A stretch of 64,000 nt of DNA from Streptomyces sp. HUAS YS2 (GTDB lineage: Bacteria; Actinomycetota; Actinomycetes; Streptomycetales; Streptomycetaceae), in NCBI RefSeq assembly GCF_033343995.1, contig NZ_CP137573.1:4311001-4375000 (forward strand), in the 5' to 3' direction. Below, in pieces: positions 1 to 9,986 of this stretch (within the stretch, counting starts at the first letter, position 1; the number at the start of each line of letters is the position of its first letter). The notes below the pieces were generated by a model that had not been told where the DNA came from, searched no databases, and worked only from the letters and a program-made list of their open reading frames with translations. Both the position numbers and the translations under genes were made by a program.

Positions 1-1
1 C

Positions 2-703
2 ATGACGGGGGTGAACGCTGCGCGTCTCCATCGAGGCATGCGGCGGGAAGGAGTCTGCCCGGGCCCGACGGATGCCATGAAGGTCCGGGCATACCTGTTC
101 TCGGGAGTTCTGCGGTGCGGGCGGCTCAACGACCTCGGCGAGGTCTGCCACTCGAAGCTGAGCGGAAACCGAGCGACGGGCAGGAACGCCAAGTACGGCG
201 ACTATTACCGGTGCGGAGACGTCAACTGCAGGGGAATCGGTCGCGGGGTGGAATCGGTGGACCGGTACCTGGAGGGTCTGGTACTCGACTACCTGGACGA
301 GTATTTCTCTGGCACCACACAGGACACGACTGCGTGGCGCGGTGAGGAGAAGCTGACCGCGCTCTGTGTGCAACGGCGGGCGATCGAAGAATCGGTTGCC
401 GCAGGGAAGTCGGCCTGGGGCGACGTCCGTGACCTGCTGGCGCGGCTAACTAGGAACATCGAGGATTTGGGGGCCGAAAGGCAGGAGCACCTCGACGCCG
501 AAGCGAAACGAAACCTGCTGCGTGGGTGGCGTCGGGAGAAGTGGGGGAGCATGGCGCTGGAACGGAGACGCGAGGTGATTTCCTGCGCACTCACATCGGT
601 GCTCGTACTGCCCGTACCGGCGGGTGTTAGTGACAAGGCTCCCTTTGACCCCTCGCTTCTCAGGCCAGTGTGGCGCCGGGCGGCGGTTCATTCCACGCTT
701 TGA
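2..703 (+). CDS. Large serine recombinase (integrase), C-terminal part, 5' end outside window
   Basis: The visible 233 residues are the C-terminal part of a large serine recombinase of phage or integrative-element type. A degenerate recombinase zinc ribbon is visible (C39, C49, C71, C76). It is followed by a coiled-coil-like stretch and a terminal motif (FDPSLLRPVWRR) like the 'DP..v..vWR' endings of actinobacterial serine integrases. The catalytic N-terminal resolvase domain must lie left of base 1. The ATG at base 2 is probably internal. The gene converges on the NUDIX gene and overlaps its 3' end by 44 bp, which suggests the element's attachment site lies there. Whether the full gene is intact cannot be judged. 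Confidence 0.75.
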   Translation: MTGVNAARLHRGMRREGVCPGPTDAMKVRAYLFSGVLRCGRLNDLGEVCHSKLSGNRATGRNAKYGDYYRCGDVNCRGIGRGVESVDRYLEGLVLDYLDEYFSGTTQDTTAWRGEEKLTALCVQRRAIEESVAAGKSAWGDVRDLLARLTRNIEDLGAERQEHLDAEAKRNLLRGWRREKWGSMALERRREVISCALTSVLVLPVPAGVSDKAPFDPSLLRPVWRRAAVHSTL

Positions 704-1100
704 GGAAGGCGTCGACGAGCTCCTTGTCTCTCTGCTGTGTCAGGCGGGCTCGCGCCGCCTCGGGAGAGAGCCACAGCAACCGGCTTACCTCCCGGTTCGG
801 TTCGAACGAGCCACCGGCCACCTCGGCTGCCCAGTAGCGCACCTCTTTCGGGCGGCCTTCCACTGCGTAGTGAACGGTCGGCAGCTCGATGCCAAGGTCG
901 CAAGTCATGCCGGTTTCCTCCCGCACTTCCCGACGCGCGCCATCCTCCGCCTTCTCCCCACGCTTCAGCTTGCCCTTCGGGTGCGACCAGTCGCTCCACT
1001 TGGGGCGGAAGACCAGGGCGATCTCGATGCCCCCGCCCGCGAGTGCCGGGCGCCACAGGACGCAGCCGGCGGCCAGGATCGGGGTGGGGGCGGAGGTCAT
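660..1100 (-). CDS. NUDIX hydrolase (MutT-like)
   Basis: A 146-residue single-domain NUDIX hydrolase. The Nudix box is complete: G43, E49, R57-E58-V59, E61-E62 and G64 fit GX5EX7REUXEEXGU. A HPKGK motif just before it resembles the mycobacterial MutT1 NUDIX domain, but the histidine-phosphatase domain of MutT1 is absent. The family cleaves nucleoside diphosphates linked to another moiety; the substrate here is unknown. It is the last gene of a ppk-CHAD-NUDIX operon and its ATG overlaps the CHAD stop by 4 bp. Its last 44 bp are shared with the convergent integrase gene, so its C-terminal residues may have been altered by element integration. Confidence 0.88.
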   Translation of the reverse strand: MTSAPTPILAAGCVLWRPALAGGGIEIALVFRPKWSDWSHPKGKLKRGEKAEDGARREVREETGMTCDLGIELPTVHYAVEGRPKEVRYWAAEVAGGSFEPNREVSRLLWLSPEAARARLTQQRDKELVDAFLKAWNEPPPGATLA

Positions 1101-2191
1101 GAGACGGGGGCCGTGGCGCGTTGCCAGGTCTGCTGGAAGGCGAAGCGGGAGGCCTCGACCTCGTGGCGCTGGTCGGCGTGCAGGACACCGAGGGCGTACG
1201 CGGTGGCCGGGGCGATCCGGGGGGTGCGGGCGGCCGTAGCGGCCGCGGCGGCGGCCTCGGCGGCGTCGCGGTGCCGGTCCAGGGTCCGGCCCGCCTCGTA
1301 CAGGACGGGGTCCGCGGCGCCGTCCGCGCGCAGCGCCTCCTGCGCGTACCGGTGCAGCCGGAGCAGCTGGCGGGCCCGGTGCCAGGGGGCGTCCTGGGCC
1401 TCGCCGGCGGCGAGCTCCAGGGCCTCGGCGTTGTACGGGTGGGCGGCGCGGGCCAGCGGCAGGAGGGTGACGGCGTCGAGCAGCCGGCGTTCGACGACCT
1501 CGGCGGGCGCGTGCAGGACTTCTTCGGCCGATGCGGCGCCGGCCGGGCCCAGCGGCACGTCGGAGGCGAGCAGCGCGACCGCGTCGGCGACCGCGTGGAA
1601 CCGGGACGAGCCGAGCGCCTGCAGGGCCGCCGAGTGGGCCCGGGTCCGGGCCAGGGTGAGCTGGCGTTCGAGCAGCGCGCCCGCGCGGGCGGCGCCCACG
1701 GTCAGCCCGTGTCCGCCGCCGTCCGAGCCGCGGGCGGCCGGGACGCCGGAGCCGTTCGCGCCCGCGCCGGCCGCGCCGCCCCCGCCCGACAGGCGGGACA
1801 GCGCGTCCACCAGCCGGACGAGCCGGGAGGTGCAGGCGTGCTCCAGGGCCAGCGTCCCGGAGAGCCAGGCCAGCTCGGTGCGCAGGTCGTCGGCCCAGAC
1901 GGGGTCGAGCAGTACCCGGAAGGTGTGCAGGGTGCCGCTGATCCGGCGGGCCGCGCCGCGCAGCGCGCGGGCGGCTTCCTCCGCCCCGCCGGTGTCCGCG
2001 CCGCTCTCGGCGTGCAGCCGCAGGCTGCGCAGGAAGTCCGCGGCCCGGGCGTGCAGGAAGGGGGCCAACACCTCCCCCGCGGTCCGTTCCCGTGCCGTCG
2101 TTTCCCGTGCCGTCGGTTCCCCTGCGGGGGGCAGGCCGCCTGCCGTGGGCGGTCCTGCCGTCACGTCGCGGGGAAAGTCAGGGTTGTGCAC
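1097..2191 (-). CDS. CHAD domain-containing protein
   Basis: A 364-residue protein with a CHAD (conserved histidine alpha-helical) domain, seen as an Arg/His-rich all-helical pattern such as RALRGAARRISGTLHTFR and LRLHRYAQEALRADG. CHAD proteins bind inorganic polyphosphate, and the gene lies directly downstream of polyphosphate kinase, so a polyphosphate-associated role is likely. The N-terminal ~40 residues are low complexity (repeated ARETTARERTAGE). Translation appears to start at a GTG inside the last codons of ppk (14-bp overlap), and its stop overlaps the NUDIX start, giving a tightly coupled three-gene operon. Confidence 0.82.
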   Translation of the reverse strand: MHNPDFPRDVTAGPPTAGGLPPAGEPTARETTARERTAGEVLAPFLHARAADFLRSLRLHAESGADTGGAEEAARALRGAARRISGTLHTFRVLLDPVWADDLRTELAWLSGTLALEHACTSRLVRLVDALSRLSGGGGAAGAGANGSGVPAARGSDGGGHGLTVGAARAGALLERQLTLARTRAHSAALQALGSSRFHAVADAVALLASDVPLGPAGAASAEEVLHAPAEVVERRLLDAVTLLPLARAAHPYNAEALELAAGEAQDAPWHRARQLLRLHRYAQEALRADGAADPVLYEAGRTLDRHRDAAEAAAAAATAARTPRIAPATAYALGVLHADQRHEVEASRFAFQQTWQRATAPVS

Positions 2192-4418
2192 GCCGGCGCC
2201 TCCGCGCGTCGATGAGCATCTCCTGGACGTGCCGCAGCGGCTGGCCGTCCGGGTCGGTCGCGTGACGCGTCCAGTTCCCGTCCGGGCCGAGGTGCCAGGA
2301 GGAGGTGGTGTCGGACATGCCGGTCTCCAGGAGCCGGGTGAGCGCGGCCCGGTGGGCCGGGTCGGAGACCCGGACCAGGGCCTCGATGCGGCGGTCCAGG
2401 TTGCGGTGCATCATGTCGGCGCTGCCGAGCCACACCTCGGGTTCGCCGCCGTTGCCGAAGGCGAAGATCCGGGAGTGCTCCAGGAAGCGGCCGAGGATCG
2501 AGCGGACCCGGATGTTCTCGGAGAGGCCGGTGACGCCGGGCCGTACGGCGCAGATGCCGCGGACCCAGATGTCGACCGGGACACCGGCCTGCGAGGCCCG
2601 GTAGCAGGCGTCGATGATGGCCTCGTCGACCATGGAGTTGACCTTGATGCGGACGTAGGCGGGCCGTCCGGCGCGGTGGTGCACGACCTCCTTGTTGATC
2701 CGCGTGATCAGGCCGTCCCGGAGGGACTTGGGGGCGGTGAGCAGGCGCCGGTAGGTCTCCCGGCGGGAGTAGCCGGAGAGCCGGTTGAACAGGTCGGACA
2801 GGTCCGCGCCGACCTGCGGGTCGGCGGTGAGCAGGCCGAGGTCCTCGTACAGCCGGGCCGTCTTCGGGTGGTAGTTGCCGGTGCCGACGTGCGAGTACCG
2901 GCGCAGCGTCTCGCCCTCCTGGCGGACCACGAGCGACAGCTTGCAGTGCGTCTTCAGGCCGACGAGGCCGTAGACGACGTGGCAGCCTGCCTCTTCCAGC
3001 TTGCGGGCCCACTTGATGTTGGCCTGCTCGTCGAAGCGGGCCTTGATCTCGACGAGGACGAGGACCTGCTTGCCGGCCTCGGCGGCGTCGATGAGCGCGT
3101 CGACTATGGGGGACTTGCCGGAGGTCCGGTACAGCGTCTGCTTGATCGCGAGGACGTCCGGGTCGGCCGCGGCCTGCTCCAGGAAGGCCTGGACGGAGGT
3201 GGAGAACGAGTCGTACGGGTGGTGGAGCAGCACGTCCCGCTCGCGCAGCGCGGCGAAGATGTCCGGCGCGGACGCGGACTCGACCTCGGCGAGGTCGCGG
3301 TGGGTGCCGGCGATGAACTTCGGGTACTTCAGTTCGGGCCGGTCCTGGGAGGCGATGCCGAACAGGCCGGTCAGGTCGAGCGGGCCGGGCAGCGGGTAGA
3401 CCTCGGACTCGGAGATCTTCAGCTCGCGGACCAGCAGGTCGAGCACGTACGGGTCGATGGACTCCTCGACCTCCAGGCGGACCGGCGGGCCGAAGCGGCG
3501 GCGCAGCAGTTCCTTCTCCAGGGCCTGGAGCAGGTTCTCGGCGTCGTCCTCCTCGACCTCGAGGTCCTCGTTGCGGGTCACCCGGAACATGTGGTGCGCC
3601 AGCACCTCCATGCCGGGGAACAGCTCCTCCAGGTGCGCCGCGATGACGTCCTCCAGGGGGACGTAGCGCTGCGGGGAGGCCTCCAGGAAGCGGGTCAGCA
3701 GCGGCGGGACCTTGACCCGGGCGAAGTGCCGGTGGCCGCTGACCGGGTTGCGCACGACGACGGCCAGGTTGAGCGACAGGCCGGAGATGTACGGGAAGGG
3801 GTGCGCGGGGTCGACGGCGAGCGGGGTGAGGACCGGGAAGATCTGCTGCCGGAAGAGGGTGAAGAGGCGGGCCTGCTCCTTCTCGGTGAGCTCGGGCCAG
3901 CGGATGAGGTGGATGCCCTCGTCGGCGAGGGCCGGGGCGACGTCCTGCTGGTAGCAGGCGGCGTGCCGGGCCATGAGCTCGCGGGACCGGGTCCAGATCA
4001 GGTCGAGGACCTCGCGGGGCTGCAGGCCGGAGGCGGAGCGGGTGGCGACGCCGGTGGCGATGCGGCGCTTGAGGCCGGCCACTCGGACCATGAAGAACTC
4101 GTCCAGGTTGGACGCGAAGATCGCCAGGAAGTTGGCTCGTTCGAGGAGCGGGGTGTGCGGGTCCTCGGCGAGTTCGAGGACGCGCTCGTTGAACGCGAGC
4201 CAGCTGCGTTCCCGGTCGAGGAAGCGCCCCTGGGGCAGCTCGGCGCCCTCGCCGTCCTCCTCGTACGCGTCGAGATCGGCGTCCAGGTCGGGCTCGAGGT
4301 CCGACACGGGGCCCGAATTGACGGCGTGCGGGCGGTGCGCGGCTATGGAACCGATCGACGGCTGGGCGGTCGGCTGGGCGGAGGACTGGACCGGGACCTC
4401 GGCGGGCTGCTGGCTCAT
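2178..4418 (-). CDS. ppk: Polyphosphate kinase 1 (RNA degradosome polyphosphate kinase)
   Basis: A 746-residue PPK1, which reversibly transfers the terminal phosphate of ATP to inorganic polyphosphate. It has the N-terminal PPK region (RSWLAFNERVLELAED, SNLDEFFMVRVAG) and the catalytic region RYSHVGTGNYHPKTARLYED, whose His corresponds to the autophosphorylated histidine. I chose the ATG at 4418 (MSQQPAEV) because the residues before it in the frame are Arg/Pro-rich shadow sequence. A single PHO-box-like heptamer (GTTCACC, minus strand, 4442-4448) lies just upstream, but I see no full direct-repeat array. First gene of the ppk-CHAD-NUDIX operon. Confidence 0.95.
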   Translation of the reverse strand: MSQQPAEVPVQSSAQPTAQPSIGSIAAHRPHAVNSGPVSDLEPDLDADLDAYEEDGEGAELPQGRFLDRERSWLAFNERVLELAEDPHTPLLERANFLAIFASNLDEFFMVRVAGLKRRIATGVATRSASGLQPREVLDLIWTRSRELMARHAACYQQDVAPALADEGIHLIRWPELTEKEQARLFTLFRQQIFPVLTPLAVDPAHPFPYISGLSLNLAVVVRNPVSGHRHFARVKVPPLLTRFLEASPQRYVPLEDVIAAHLEELFPGMEVLAHHMFRVTRNEDLEVEEDDAENLLQALEKELLRRRFGPPVRLEVEESIDPYVLDLLVRELKISESEVYPLPGPLDLTGLFGIASQDRPELKYPKFIAGTHRDLAEVESASAPDIFAALRERDVLLHHPYDSFSTSVQAFLEQAAADPDVLAIKQTLYRTSGKSPIVDALIDAAEAGKQVLVLVEIKARFDEQANIKWARKLEEAGCHVVYGLVGLKTHCKLSLVVRQEGETLRRYSHVGTGNYHPKTARLYEDLGLLTADPQVGADLSDLFNRLSGYSRRETYRRLLTAPKSLRDGLITRINKEVVHHRAGRPAYVRIKVNSMVDEAIIDACYRASQAGVPVDIWVRGICAVRPGVTGLSENIRVRSILGRFLEHSRIFAFGNGGEPEVWLGSADMMHRNLDRRIEALVRVSDPAHRAALTRLLETGMSDTTSSWHLGPDGNWTRHATDPDGQPLRHVQEMLIDARRRRRAQP

Positions 4419-4624
4419 GGCCCCATTCTTCCGCGCGAAGGGGTGAACGGGCGCGTCGGAGCGGGCCGTGGTGGGAGGAAGTCTCCCCGGGGGGAGTGGG
4501 CGCACGGCGGGCTTCATTGAGTGAGCGTCGCAAGTGCGTCTGAATGGGGGGTGACGACGACATGTCGTGCGGGCGACTGTGGGCGGGGCCGCAGGGGCCC
4601 CGCCCACGGGCCGGGACGGGCGTC

Positions 4625-5592
4625 TCAGCCGTGCCGGCGGCGCAGCACGCGGAACGCGAGCAGGATCGCGAGGGCGGCGACGGCGAGGCAGATGCCGGTC
4701 TCGACGAGTTGGAGCGGCCAGAAGTGGGACGCCGGGTGGACGTCCATGAATTCGGCGACGCCGCCGCGGGCGGTCATGCACTGGCGCGCGTCCACGTCGG
4801 GGGTGACGACGCAGTCGCCCCAGCGGATGCGTTCACCCGTGGCGGTGACCATCCCGTGGTCGAGCCGCCAGTCGGCGGAGGCGGAGACGTCCACGCTGCT
4901 GCCGGTGATCGTCTTCACGGGCCACAGGCCGGCCCGCAGCCAGGCGAGCACCGCGAGGGCCGCACCGGTGATCAGCGCGGTGACGCTCATCGCGACGACG
5001 GTGCGCCGCACGAGCAGGCCGACGGCCGCGCCGAGCGCCAGTCCCAGGAGGGTGTGCGCCACCGGCACGATGCCGTACGAGACGAAGACGTTCGGCTCGT
5101 ACCAGTACGTCGGGTAGTCGTGGGCCGGGCCGGTCCGCCAAGCCCAGTAGAAGGCGAGGCTCAGCAGCGGGAGGCCCGCGAGGACGAGGGCGGCGGGCAC
5201 GGCGAGTTTGGCGGCGAGCCAGCGCGTCGGGGTGACGGACTGGGTCCACGCCAGTTTGTACGTGCCGGACTCCAGCTCGCGGGCGAGCATCGGACCTGCG
5301 ACGAACGCCCCCACGATGCCGGGCAGGACGAGCATGCCCATGGCGGCGTACTCGACGATGTGCCGGGCGTTCCACTGGTCGTCGAGGTAGTCGCGAGTGG
5401 GCTGGAAGCAGGTCGGGTTCTCGCTGGAGACGGTGCAGCCCGCCGCGCGCAGCGCCGCCACGGCGCTGTCGGACCAGAGCCGTGAGGTCACCAGCGCGAC
5501 CACGGCGACGGCGGCGAGGCCGAGTGTCCACCACAGCGCCTTCCGGTGCTGTCGGACCGTCACCCAGTACGGGCCCTTCAGGGCGAGGCTGC

Positions 5593-5596
<4 letters not shown>
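4625..5596 (-). CDS. ABC transporter permease, ABC-2 type
   Basis: A 323-residue integral membrane protein. About six hydrophobic segments can be seen, the first near residues 22-42 (LWWTLGLAAVAVVALVTSRL), with a large extracytoplasmic loop after it and further helices ending near residue 315. This matches ABC-2 type permeases paired with YtrA-type GntR regulators. Its ATG overlaps the stop of the ATPase gene by 4 bp. The transported substrate cannot be inferred; cell-envelope stress or peptide efflux is typical of this arrangement. Confidence 0.85.
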
Positions 5597-6434
<838 letters not shown>

Positions 6435-6438
<4 letters not shown>

Positions 6439-6827
6439 GTGTGGTCGTCCCCCTTGAAGTGCTGTTCCAGTACGGAGGTGAAGAGCGCGGCGACGTCGTC
6501 CCGCTCCAGTCCGGCCGTCCGTGCCCGGCGCGCCCACTCCGCGAGTTCCGCCCGCAGGGGCGAGTCGGCGGGTGAGGCGGCGCCGAGCGTCGCGCGGACG
6601 AAGGTGCCGAGGCCGCGGCGGGCCTCGACGAGGCCCTCGCGTTCCAGTTCGCGGTAGGCCTTGAGCACCGTGTTCGGGTTGATGGCCGTCGCTTCGACGA
6701 CCTCGCGCGCGGTGGGCAGCTGGTCGCCCGGCTCCAACAGGCCCATGCGCAGGGCCTGTTTGGTCTGCTGGACGATCTGGAGGTAGGTGGCGACTCCGCT
6801 GCGCCGGTCGATGCGGTACTCGACCAT
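6435..6827 (-). CDS. GntR-family (YtrA subfamily) transcriptional regulator
   Basis: A 130-residue one-domain GntR regulator with an N-terminal winged helix-turn-helix (PTAREVVEATAINPNTVLKA) and a short C-terminal helical tail, typical of the YtrA subfamily that represses its own ABC transporter operon. I chose the ATG at 6827 (MVEYRIDRRSGVATYLQ), preceded by AAGGAC. An upstream in-frame ATG would translate through the palindrome and is unlikely. First gene of the GntR-ATPase-permease operon and probably autoregulated through the adjacent palindrome. Confidence 0.88.
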
Positions 6828-6833
6828 GTCGTC

Positions 6834-6879
6834 CTTCCACCACCCTTTCACTATTCGAATAGTGAAAGGGTGGTGGAAG
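6834..6879. promoter_or_regulatory. 46-bp perfect palindrome, probable GntR operator
   Basis: Two 23-base arms with no spacer and no mismatch, centred on TTCGAA at 6856/6857; the core reads CTATTCGAATAG. It starts 7 bp upstream of the GntR start codon. It probably contains the regulator's operator. In RNA it would also form a long hairpin next to the 3' end of mshD (stop at 6933), which is transcribed toward it, so it may double as a terminator for mshD. Confidence 0.7.
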
Positions 6880-6932
6880 AGAGGGGGCGGTGTCAACCGC
6901 CCCCTGTCAGAAAGGTCTTGGGTCCGAGGCTG

Positions 6933-7859
6933 CTACGACTCCGTGCGGTACATCAGGTCCACCTCGTGCGTGGCGAAGCCGAGCCGCTCGTACACCGTCA
7001 CGGCCGCCGTGTTGTCCGCGTCCACGTACAGCATCGCCGTCGGCAGGCCCTGCGCCGCCAGGTGTCGCAGCCCGATCGCCGTCAGCGCCTTGCCGAGCCC
7101 GCCGCCCTGCGCCTCCGGAAGGATGCCGACCACGTACACCTCGCCGAGCTGCTCCTCGGCGTGCGTCTTCGTCCAGTGGAAGCCGACGAGCCGGCCGTCC
7201 TTCTCGGCGAGGAAGAAGCCCTTCGGGTCGAACCACGGCTCGGCCGTCCGGTCGTCCAGGTCGCGCTGGGTGAGCGAGCCCTGTTCGGGGTGGTGGGAGA
7301 AGGCCGCCGCGTTGACCGCGAGCCAGGCCGTGTCGTCCTGGCCGGGGACGAAGGTGCGGATCGTGACGCCCTCGGGGAGCACCGGCTCGGGGATGTCGAG
7401 CGGGTTCAACGGGCGGCGCATCTGGCGCAGTTCACGGAACAGCGTCAGTCCGAGCACCTGGGCCAGGTGGCGGGCGGCGGACTTGCCGCCGTGCGCCCAC
7501 ACCCGCAGCCGTTTGCCGGAAGCGGCGAGCAGCGCGCTGCCGAGCGCCCGGCCGTGCCCGCGGCCCCGGTGGCTCGGGTGCACGACGAGCTCGGCGGCCG
7601 GCGCCTCGATCGGGTCGGTGTCCTCCAACTGGGCGTATCCGCGCAGTTCGGGGCCGACGGTGAGCAGGAAATGACGGATGCCCTCACGCCTGCCGTGCCG
7701 GAGGTACAGCCGTCCCTGCTCGGAGACGGCGTGCATGCCGTCGACGCGGTCCGCCTCCGCGAGCAGCTCGAGGACCTGGTCGACCTGCTCGGGGGAGAGC
7801 TCGTCGAGGGTGTGGATCTGCCGTCCGGGCTCCAGAGCCGGAGTCGAGTCAATCGTCAT
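6933..7859 (-). CDS. mshD: Mycothiol synthase (acetyl-CoA:Cys-GlcN-Ins acetyltransferase)
   Basis: A 308-residue protein with two tandem GNAT domains. The acetyl-CoA-binding signatures are VHPSHRGRGHGRALGSALL in the N-terminal domain and VGILPEAQGGGLGKALTAIG in the C-terminal domain. MshD performs the last step of mycothiol synthesis, acetylating the cysteinyl amine of Cys-GlcN-Ins; the C-terminal domain is the catalytic one in the characterised family. The start at 7859 (MTIDSTPALEPG) matches family N-termini, and in-frame sequence upstream is Arg-rich and unlikely. The first pathway enzyme, mshA, is also in this window. Confidence 0.9.
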   Translation of the reverse strand: MTIDSTPALEPGRQIHTLDELSPEQVDQVLELLAEADRVDGMHAVSEQGRLYLRHGRREGIRHFLLTVGPELRGYAQLEDTDPIEAPAAELVVHPSHRGRGHGRALGSALLAASGKRLRVWAHGGKSAARHLAQVLGLTLFRELRQMRRPLNPLDIPEPVLPEGVTIRTFVPGQDDTAWLAVNAAAFSHHPEQGSLTQRDLDDRTAEPWFDPKGFFLAEKDGRLVGFHWTKTHAEEQLGEVYVVGILPEAQGGGLGKALTAIGLRHLAAQGLPTAMLYVDADNTAAVTVYERLGFATHEVDLMYRTES

Positions 7860-8037
7860 GAGTACGAGCCTACGGCGGGTGGCCGCGCAAGTCGGAGAAG
7901 CCGTCCGGGGGGTCAATGGCAACCGGCTCGTAACCCGCTCCCCCCTGTTGCGCTACGCGCGTTGACTCTAGGCTGCACCGGCAGGCCAGGAGTCGAGCGA
8001 CGCCGCACAAGGGGCGCGGGGGCCTAAAGGGGAGAGC

Positions 8038-9867
8038 ATGTCCACGAATCGGAAGAAGTCCACAGCGGCACGGCGGATACTGGCCGCCGGGGCGGGGATC
8101 GCCACGGTCGGCGCGCTCGTCGCGGCGCTGCCCGCCGGGGCCGCGCAGACCAGCGGCGGGGGCGGCTACGGCCAGGGGCGTTACGTCGACGTCCAGCTGC
8201 TGTCCTTCAACGACCTGCACGGCAACCTGGAGCCGCCGACCGGCTCGTCGGGCCGCCTCACGCAGCTCAACCCGGACGGCACCACCAAGACCGTCGAGGG
8301 CGTCGGCGGCGCCGAGTACCTGGCCACGCACCTGCGGCAGGCCCGCCAGGGCCACCCGTACTCCGTCACAGCGGCCGCGGGCGACATGATCGGCGCCTCG
8401 CCGCTGGTGTCCGGCCTGTTCCACGACGAGCCGACCGTCGAGGCGCTGAACAAGCTGAAGCTCGACGTCAGCTCCGTGGGCAACCACGAGTTCGACGAGG
8501 GCGCGCGCGAGCTGGCCCGGATGCAGAACGGCGGCTGTCACCCGGTCGAGGGCTGCTTCGAGGAGGGCAAGACCTTCCAGGGGGCGAACTTCCCGTACCT
8601 CGCGGCCAACGTGACGGACGAGAAGTCGGGCCGTCCGATGCTGGACCCGTACTTCGTGTGGGAGCGCGACGGCGTCAAGATCGGCTTCATCGGCGTCACC
8701 CTGGAGGGCACGGCGAACATCGTGTCGGCGGAGGGCATCAAGGGCCTGAAGTTCGGCGACGAGGTCGAGACGATCAACAAGTACGCCAAGATCCTCGAGC
8801 GCAAGGGCGTGAAGTCGATCGTCGCGCTGCTCCACGAGGGCGGCATGCCGGCCTCGGGCGCGTACAACTACGACTGCGACACCCCGGGCGCCGGGGCCGG
8901 CATCTCCGGCCCGATCGTCGACATCGCGAAGAACGTGACCCCGCAGGTCGACGCGCTGGTCACCGGCCACACCCACCAGGCGTACGCGTGCACGATCCCG
9001 GACCCGTCGGGCAAGCCGCGCACGGTCACGTCGGCGGCGTCGTTCGGCCGGCTGTACACGGACACGACGCTGACCTACGACCGTCGTTCGAAGGACATCG
9101 TCCGCACCGCCGTCGCCTCGGCGAACCACGTCGTCACCCGTGACGTGGCCCCGGCGAAGGACATGACGGACCTGATCGGCCGCTTCAAGGCGCTGGCCGC
9201 GCCGATCTCGAACCGTCCGGTGGGCCACATCTCCGCCAGTATCGAGAACCCGCTGCCCGACCCCAAGGACCCGGCCGTCGGCATCGAGAGGCCGCTCGGC
9301 AACCTGATCGCCGACGCGCAGCTCGAGGGCATGGCCCCGGCCGACAAGGGCGGCGCCCAGCTCGCGCTGATGAACCCGGGCGGTGTCCGCGCGCCTCTGA
9401 CGTACGCGCAGTCCGGTGGTGAGGGCGACGGCGTGGTGACCTACGGCGAGGCCTACACGGTGCAGCCGTTCACCAACATGATGACCGCGGTCGACCTGAC
9501 CGGCGCCCAGCTGATCACCGCCCTGCAGCAGCAGGTCAGCGGCGCGAACCAGGCCGCCCCGAAGATCCTCCAGGTCTCGAAGGGCTTCACGTACACGCTG
9601 GACCTGACCAAGACCGGCGCGGACCGGATCGTCGTCGACTCGGTGAAGCTGAACGGTGAGGCGATCGACCCGTCGAAGACCTACCGCGTCGCGATGAACG
9701 AGTTCCTGGCGGGCGGCGGCGACGGCTTCGCCGTCCTGAAGGACCACAAGAACAAGCTGGTCGGCGCCTCCGACCTGGACCTGTTCACCGCTTACCTGGG
9801 CGCCCACTCCTCGGCGACCACCCCGCTGGCCCCGCCGGCGACGGACCGGATCACGATCGTCAAGTAA
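8038..9867 (+). CDS. Secreted bifunctional metallophosphatase/5'-nucleotidase
   Basis: A 609-residue UshA/5'-nucleotidase-family enzyme. A signal peptide spans about residues 1-38 (hydrophobic core after an RKKSTAARR basic start, cleavage near PAGAAQ). Metallophosphatase motifs are SFNDLHGNLE, GNHEFDEG and VTGHTHQAYA. The C-terminal substrate-binding domain follows (GDGFAVLKD and the PLGNLIADA segment). It would dephosphorylate extracellular nucleotides, fitting phosphate scavenging in a window rich in phosphate genes. It is monocistronic with a strong terminator after it. I saw no PHO box upstream. Confidence 0.92.
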   Translation: MSTNRKKSTAARRILAAGAGIATVGALVAALPAGAAQTSGGGGYGQGRYVDVQLLSFNDLHGNLEPPTGSSGRLTQLNPDGTTKTVEGVGGAEYLATHLRQARQGHPYSVTAAAGDMIGASPLVSGLFHDEPTVEALNKLKLDVSSVGNHEFDEGARELARMQNGGCHPVEGCFEEGKTFQGANFPYLAANVTDEKSGRPMLDPYFVWERDGVKIGFIGVTLEGTANIVSAEGIKGLKFGDEVETINKYAKILERKGVKSIVALLHEGGMPASGAYNYDCDTPGAGAGISGPIVDIAKNVTPQVDALVTGHTHQAYACTIPDPSGKPRTVTSAASFGRLYTDTTLTYDRRSKDIVRTAVASANHVVTRDVAPAKDMTDLIGRFKALAAPISNRPVGHISASIENPLPDPKDPAVGIERPLGNLIADAQLEGMAPADKGGAQLALMNPGGVRAPLTYAQSGGEGDGVVTYGEAYTVQPFTNMMTAVDLTGAQLITALQQQVSGANQAAPKILQVSKGFTYTLDLTKTGADRIVVDSVKLNGEAIDPSKTYRVAMNEFLAGGGDGFAVLKDHKNKLVGASDLDLFTAYLGAHSSATTPLAPPATDRITIVK

Positions 9868-9880
9868 CCCGGATCCGAAG

Positions 9881-9916
9881 AGGGGCGGCGGACCGTTTCG
9901 ACGGACCGCCGCCCCT
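9881..9916 (+). terminator. Rho-independent-like terminator after 5'-nucleotidase
   Basis: A 16-bp GC-rich stem (AGGGGCGGCGGACCGT / ACGGACCGCCGCCCCT) with one mismatch and a TTCG loop lies 14 bp after the nucleotidase stop. Confidence 0.8.
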
Positions 9917-9986
9917 TTCCCGTACGTTACTTTCGGGTACGCGCGACTCTGGCATTCGTTGTCGCGTACGCGTCATACTCCGGCAC

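Noticed and set aside
4442..4448. PHO-box-like heptamer GTTCACC upstream of ppk
   Set aside because: Only one heptamer is visible; the second direct-repeat unit needed for a PhoP site is not recognisable, so I did not call a PHO box.
624..4520. Long plus-strand open frame opposite NUDIX, CHAD and ppk
   Set aside because: It is antisense to three well-recognised genes; its translation is Arg/Ala-rich and low in complexity, as expected for a shadow frame in high-GC DNA.
7870..9807. Minus-strand open frame opposite the 5'-nucleotidase
   Set aside because: Shadow of a clearly assigned secreted nucleotidase; Val/Arg/Leu-rich translation without recognisable motifs.
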